The translations under genes and the position numbers were made by a program. From Epiperipatus broadwayi (Eukaryota; Onychophora; Udeonychophora; Euonychophora; Peripatidae): 64,000 bases of DNA. The notes beneath the pieces are model-generated. The model did not search any database and was not told the origin of the DNA. It was given only the letters and a program-made list of their open reading frames with translations. This document shows positions 60,884-64,000 of the stretch, one piece after another (the first letter of the stretch is position 1; every line of letters begins with the position of its first letter). Location of the stretch: positions 2,399,127 to 2,463,126 of the forward strand of contig JAQFVV010006272.1 in assembly GCA_028023455.1 (NCBI GenBank). The letters are read 5' to 3'.

Positions 60884-62059
60884 TTTAAATTCATTAGAAT
60901 GTTTCCAAAGATTAAGAATATCAACTGTAAATATTGTTTCTCTTAATAATTTTTGTCTCTCTAGTTTTGCATTAACACATATCTTACATCTTACTTATCG
61001 ATGCCCACTTCCTGTGTTAAATTTATTAAGAACATTACAATCTTGAAATATGTATTTTCTGTTAGTCAAAATATAATCCAATTCTGCTGTACCTTCATTT
61101 GGATGCTTCCCTGTCCATTTCCTTTTAACATTCACTCCCACCAAAAAAAAAACTCATAATATAAAGTTTTTTTTTTAATCGTAAAACTCCACAAGTCTAT
61201 GTCCTTTCTCATTTCTATTACCATAACCAAAATTACCTACAGCACTTTCATCTTTCATTTATTTACCAATTCTAGAATTAACATCTCCCATAACAATTTA
61301 AAAATGTTTACTTTGATCAAAAGCCTTTTGTACAGCCATATCAAAATCTTCTCCTACTTTATTACTATGAGAACTTGTTGGGGCATAAACCTGAATTATC
61401 TGCATTTGGTATCTGCTATTATGTTGTATAATTTATCTTGCCACTTTGTCTGATACACTATCAATCTTCATAATGTTGTTCTTCCACTTTTTATTTATAA
61501 TGAATCCTACTCTACTTGTACCTTCAATATTTGTCTCTTTATAATAGAGTACATGTCCACTTTTTAAATCAATTGTCTCTTTACCTTGTCTTTAATATAA
61601 GACAGTTCTTCTTCTAATTCTTGTAATCTTCATTCATTCGAAAGTCATCTGCAGTTGTAAGTACCTAAATAAAAAGTCATCATTAAATGGCAGCCTGGGT
61701 CTGCAATCAGAGGATTCTTAGCCTCTCCATCTTTGGCTAACAACTGCTGCTTTGGTTGGTGACTTTACACATCATGGGAATAAGGGCCATGATTTATTGG
61801 AAAAGTATTTATCATTTACACAACATTCATTCTGCCTTATTAGGCAATTGAGAAGAAAAACCATGGTGTTTCTTGATCTTAAACTCAGAGGTAAAGAGCC
61901 AATAAACTCATGTTGGTGAGCAGCCCATCCATGTTTGTATACTATATGAATAATCAGATAGTAATAACAGCTGCAACAACAAGAACATATGGAGTGGGCA
62001 TTAGTAATTTGCCCTACTCAGTTTCTTTAAGGCCACCAAGAGAAATAAATTATTTCTTA

Positions 62060-62240
62060 CCTAGTTGTTGAAGAGAATAGTCAAGTCTTAATCCAACTGT
62101 TGAAAAAGATAGTAAGAAGATATATTTTTAACTTTGCTGTTGAAGAGAGAGCAGTCTAGTCTTAATGCAATTGATAAACAAGAAAGAAGAGTAAGTATTT
62201 ACCAAGCTATTGTATAGAATAACAGATGTTTTAATCAAGC
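62060..62240 (-). repeat. Three degenerate units of about 71 bp upstream of the RTE 5' end
   Basis: Anchors gttgttgaagagaatag (62,065), gctgttgaagagagag (62,136) and gctattgtatagaat (62,206) are followed by tcaagtcttaat, tctagtcttaat and tgttttaatca. They lie immediately 5' of the RTE coding region on its strand, where tandem promoter monomers occur in some LINEs; they could equally be pre-existing genomic repeat. Confidence 0.5.
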
Positions 62241-64000
62241 TTGTAGACTACTATGAGTTTAGTCATAAAATGGTTTGTACAATGAAAAACATCTATTAAA
62301 TTCAGCTAAAACCTAGACATCATCTTCCTCCATGTAACCTGTCTTCACCAAAATAAAAATATAGAAAAGTTACTATCTAAAGTAGTATGTAACTTTGTCT
62401 TCAACCAAAAGCATGAGTCTCTATGCTAGTCTCACCTGGAAGTTTTATTGGAAAGAAATGGATGAATGATACTATTTTATAACCTGGAATTTTTGAAAAC
62501 CAAGAAAAGGATAAATAAACCACATATATGTGTAAAAACTGGAAATTATAATTGGGAAAAGGATCCTACAAAAAAATCAAATCATGATTAATGGTATTTT
62601 ATGTGTGCATGTAAAAAAGATTTTTTTTTGCTTTTGTAAGCATTGATAATTTTAAATATTTTTGTACTTTTAAATTGTGAAAAAAATTCTTTTTTTTTTT
62701 AAATTCAGTCAATTTTCTCTTCAAAATTATAAAATAGTTTTTTTTGGAAACATGTTTTCCTCTTTTTCTTCATTTCCCCTCCTAGCAAAAGTTAATTAAC
62801 CCTTTCAAGGTCTGCATTTTCTGATGTTTATTTGTCTCACACATCAATGTAAAATATATGATAAAATGTTTATTACTTATCTAAAAATAATAAATTTGAC
62901 TTCATTTGATAGATAGTTTTGTTTACTACTGAAATAAATTTTAAATGTTTACATTTTGTTTCTGTAAATAATAAAAAAATGAGATCATAAACAAAACAAA
63001 GAGTTTAGACATCATCATTTCTAGAAAGATTATTTTCAGTTTATAAAATCAACAAAATATTTTTTAATTCTTATTATTTTTAAACATCCAAATGAATATT
63101 TATTTATTTCTCTTATATCTAATGAATTAAGCTTTAAAATTTTAAATTTTTTGAATATTTATTGCAAAATTACAATATTTTCATTCTCGTAAGTATAAAT
63201 AGATTGCTTTTTTAGAAACTAAGCTTGTAAATTGCTTCAGGCCATGCTTACATTTGCTGCTAATATAACATTATATTTTGGAAAATAAAGTATTTTAAGT
63301 CAAAATAAAATATTAATAATTTATATTCCTTGATATCTAATAAATATAGTGTAAATTATTTTTAAAAAATATCTAAAACCATACTAAATTTGCAAATAAA
63401 CATGTTTTGGTCATTGGAACTATTTTCTTTAAGCAATGTTGTAAAATGCCAAATGTTTTACAGCCTTGGCAACAGACCATGGCTGAACATGTCAGGGCAG
63501 GGCTTATGTTTATTATAAGAGTGGGAATTTTGAATTTCCCACCTTCTACCATAAAATTTTTAGCAAAAATTTAATATAATAAAACGTACTGTTTTACATA
63601 CATTTTAACATATAATACGAAAAAATTCACTCGGGGGCGAATTGGTCAAAAGTCAAAATTCTGTCATCCTGCTAAATCAAAAGGTTGAGGTAAATCAAAT
63701 ATTGTTATTTTTGATTTTGAAAATATTCTTTTCCCAACTCTTAGTAATTTTAAAGAAATGATTAATTAAAAATTGATTTATGAATAGAAATCAACTGATT
63801 GATTATAATTTTTATGAGAATATATTTTTTGTTTGAAATGAATGTTTAAAATTTCATACTATCATGTCATTTTTTTGTTTATTGTTAATCAATTAGTTAT
63901 TAAATAATTGTTTTAAAAATACTTTTTAGTTTTAATTTCTTTATACAATTCCTGTTTCATAAATTGTAGTGTGTGACTTTTATTTCATGACAGTTTAGTG
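62241..64000. other. AT-rich spacer
   Basis: Contains a small hairpin gtgggaa/ttcccac at 63,521-63,542 next to a slightly GC-richer patch (63,460-63,545) and an isolated ctcgggggcgaattgg at 63,628-63,643. No gene recognised up to the window end. Confidence 0.5.

Larger units (their letters stand above)
58870..62045 (-). mobile_element. Near-full-length RTE-clade (BovB-like) LINE
   Basis: On the minus strand: a 5' region (62,045-61,680), an APE-type endonuclease in broken frames (about 61,680-61,000; recognisable GTYNCRTLS-like start, KSGHVLYY-like, GTSRVGFIINKKWKNNI-like and IQVYAPTSSHS-like segments), a linker, the reverse transcriptase and the RTE C-terminal domain ending at a stop at 58,904. 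The tail carries gatgatga-type simple sequence typical of RTE elements. An RTE ORF encodes nicking endonuclease and RT for target-primed reverse transcription. This copy is inactive: at least two frameshifts, an in-frame stop and a mutated catalytic box. A far older copy is at 1-2,240. Confidence 0.92.

Overview
This is nuclear DNA from an animal: about three-quarters A+T, strongly CpG-depleted over most of its length, dominated by decayed retrotransposons, foldback repeats and microsatellites, and without any bacterial-style gene organisation. No complete host protein-coding gene is visible. The species cannot be named. The mix of RTE-, L1/Tx1- and jockey/CR1-like LINEs with tRNA-derived SINE heads fits many invertebrates. 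A U2 snRNA fragment resembles arthropod U2 as I remember it, which is a weak hint only.

Layout. 0-2.2 kb: old RTE-type LINE on the minus strand, cut by the window edge. 4.1 kb: near-perfect hairpin of two tRNA-SINE-like heads. 6.3-8.2 kb: second LINE family (minus), its reverse transcriptase split by a ~0.9 kb insertion carrying a long GATA microsatellite. 12.5-13.4 kb: 5'-truncated L1/Tx1-like LINE end (plus). 13.5-14.8 kb: relic of the second LINE family (plus). 16.1-18.5 kb: CpG-retaining stretch with an E2F-like site and a candidate minus-strand first exon. 21.7-22.35 kb: three foldbacks in a row. 26.05-26.68 kb: unclassified insertion flanked by 18-nt direct repeats. 28.2-28.8 kb: best candidate for a real host gene start, a first exon encoding a signal peptide and ending in a consensus splice donor. 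35.1-35.6 kb: 458-bp foldback. 35.9-38.05 kb: L1/Tx1-like LINE (minus). 38.5-41.9 kb: LINE of the second family (minus) interrupted by a 1.39 kb terminal-inverted-repeat transposon with an 8-bp target duplication. 45.4 kb: U2 snRNA pseudogene fragment. 47-51.7 kb: CpG-retaining domain with CCAAT boxes, two E2F-type sites, a possible short coding exon and strong G-over-C skew. 58.9-62.0 kb: almost full-length RTE-type LINE (minus), disabled by a mutated catalytic box, a nonsense codon and frameshifts.

Biology. Three candidate promoter regions (about 16.5, 28.5 and 48.2 kb) coincide with the only places where CpG is retained, as expected of unmethylated promoters in a methylated genome. The window is probably intergenic and intronic sequence around first exons whose remaining exons are outside the window or not recognisable by eye. 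The rest is a layered transposon record with at least two clear nested insertions. I found no convincing new biological system. The most useful leads are the signal-peptide exon, the E2F/CCAAT promoter, the nested transposons and the hairpin elements.
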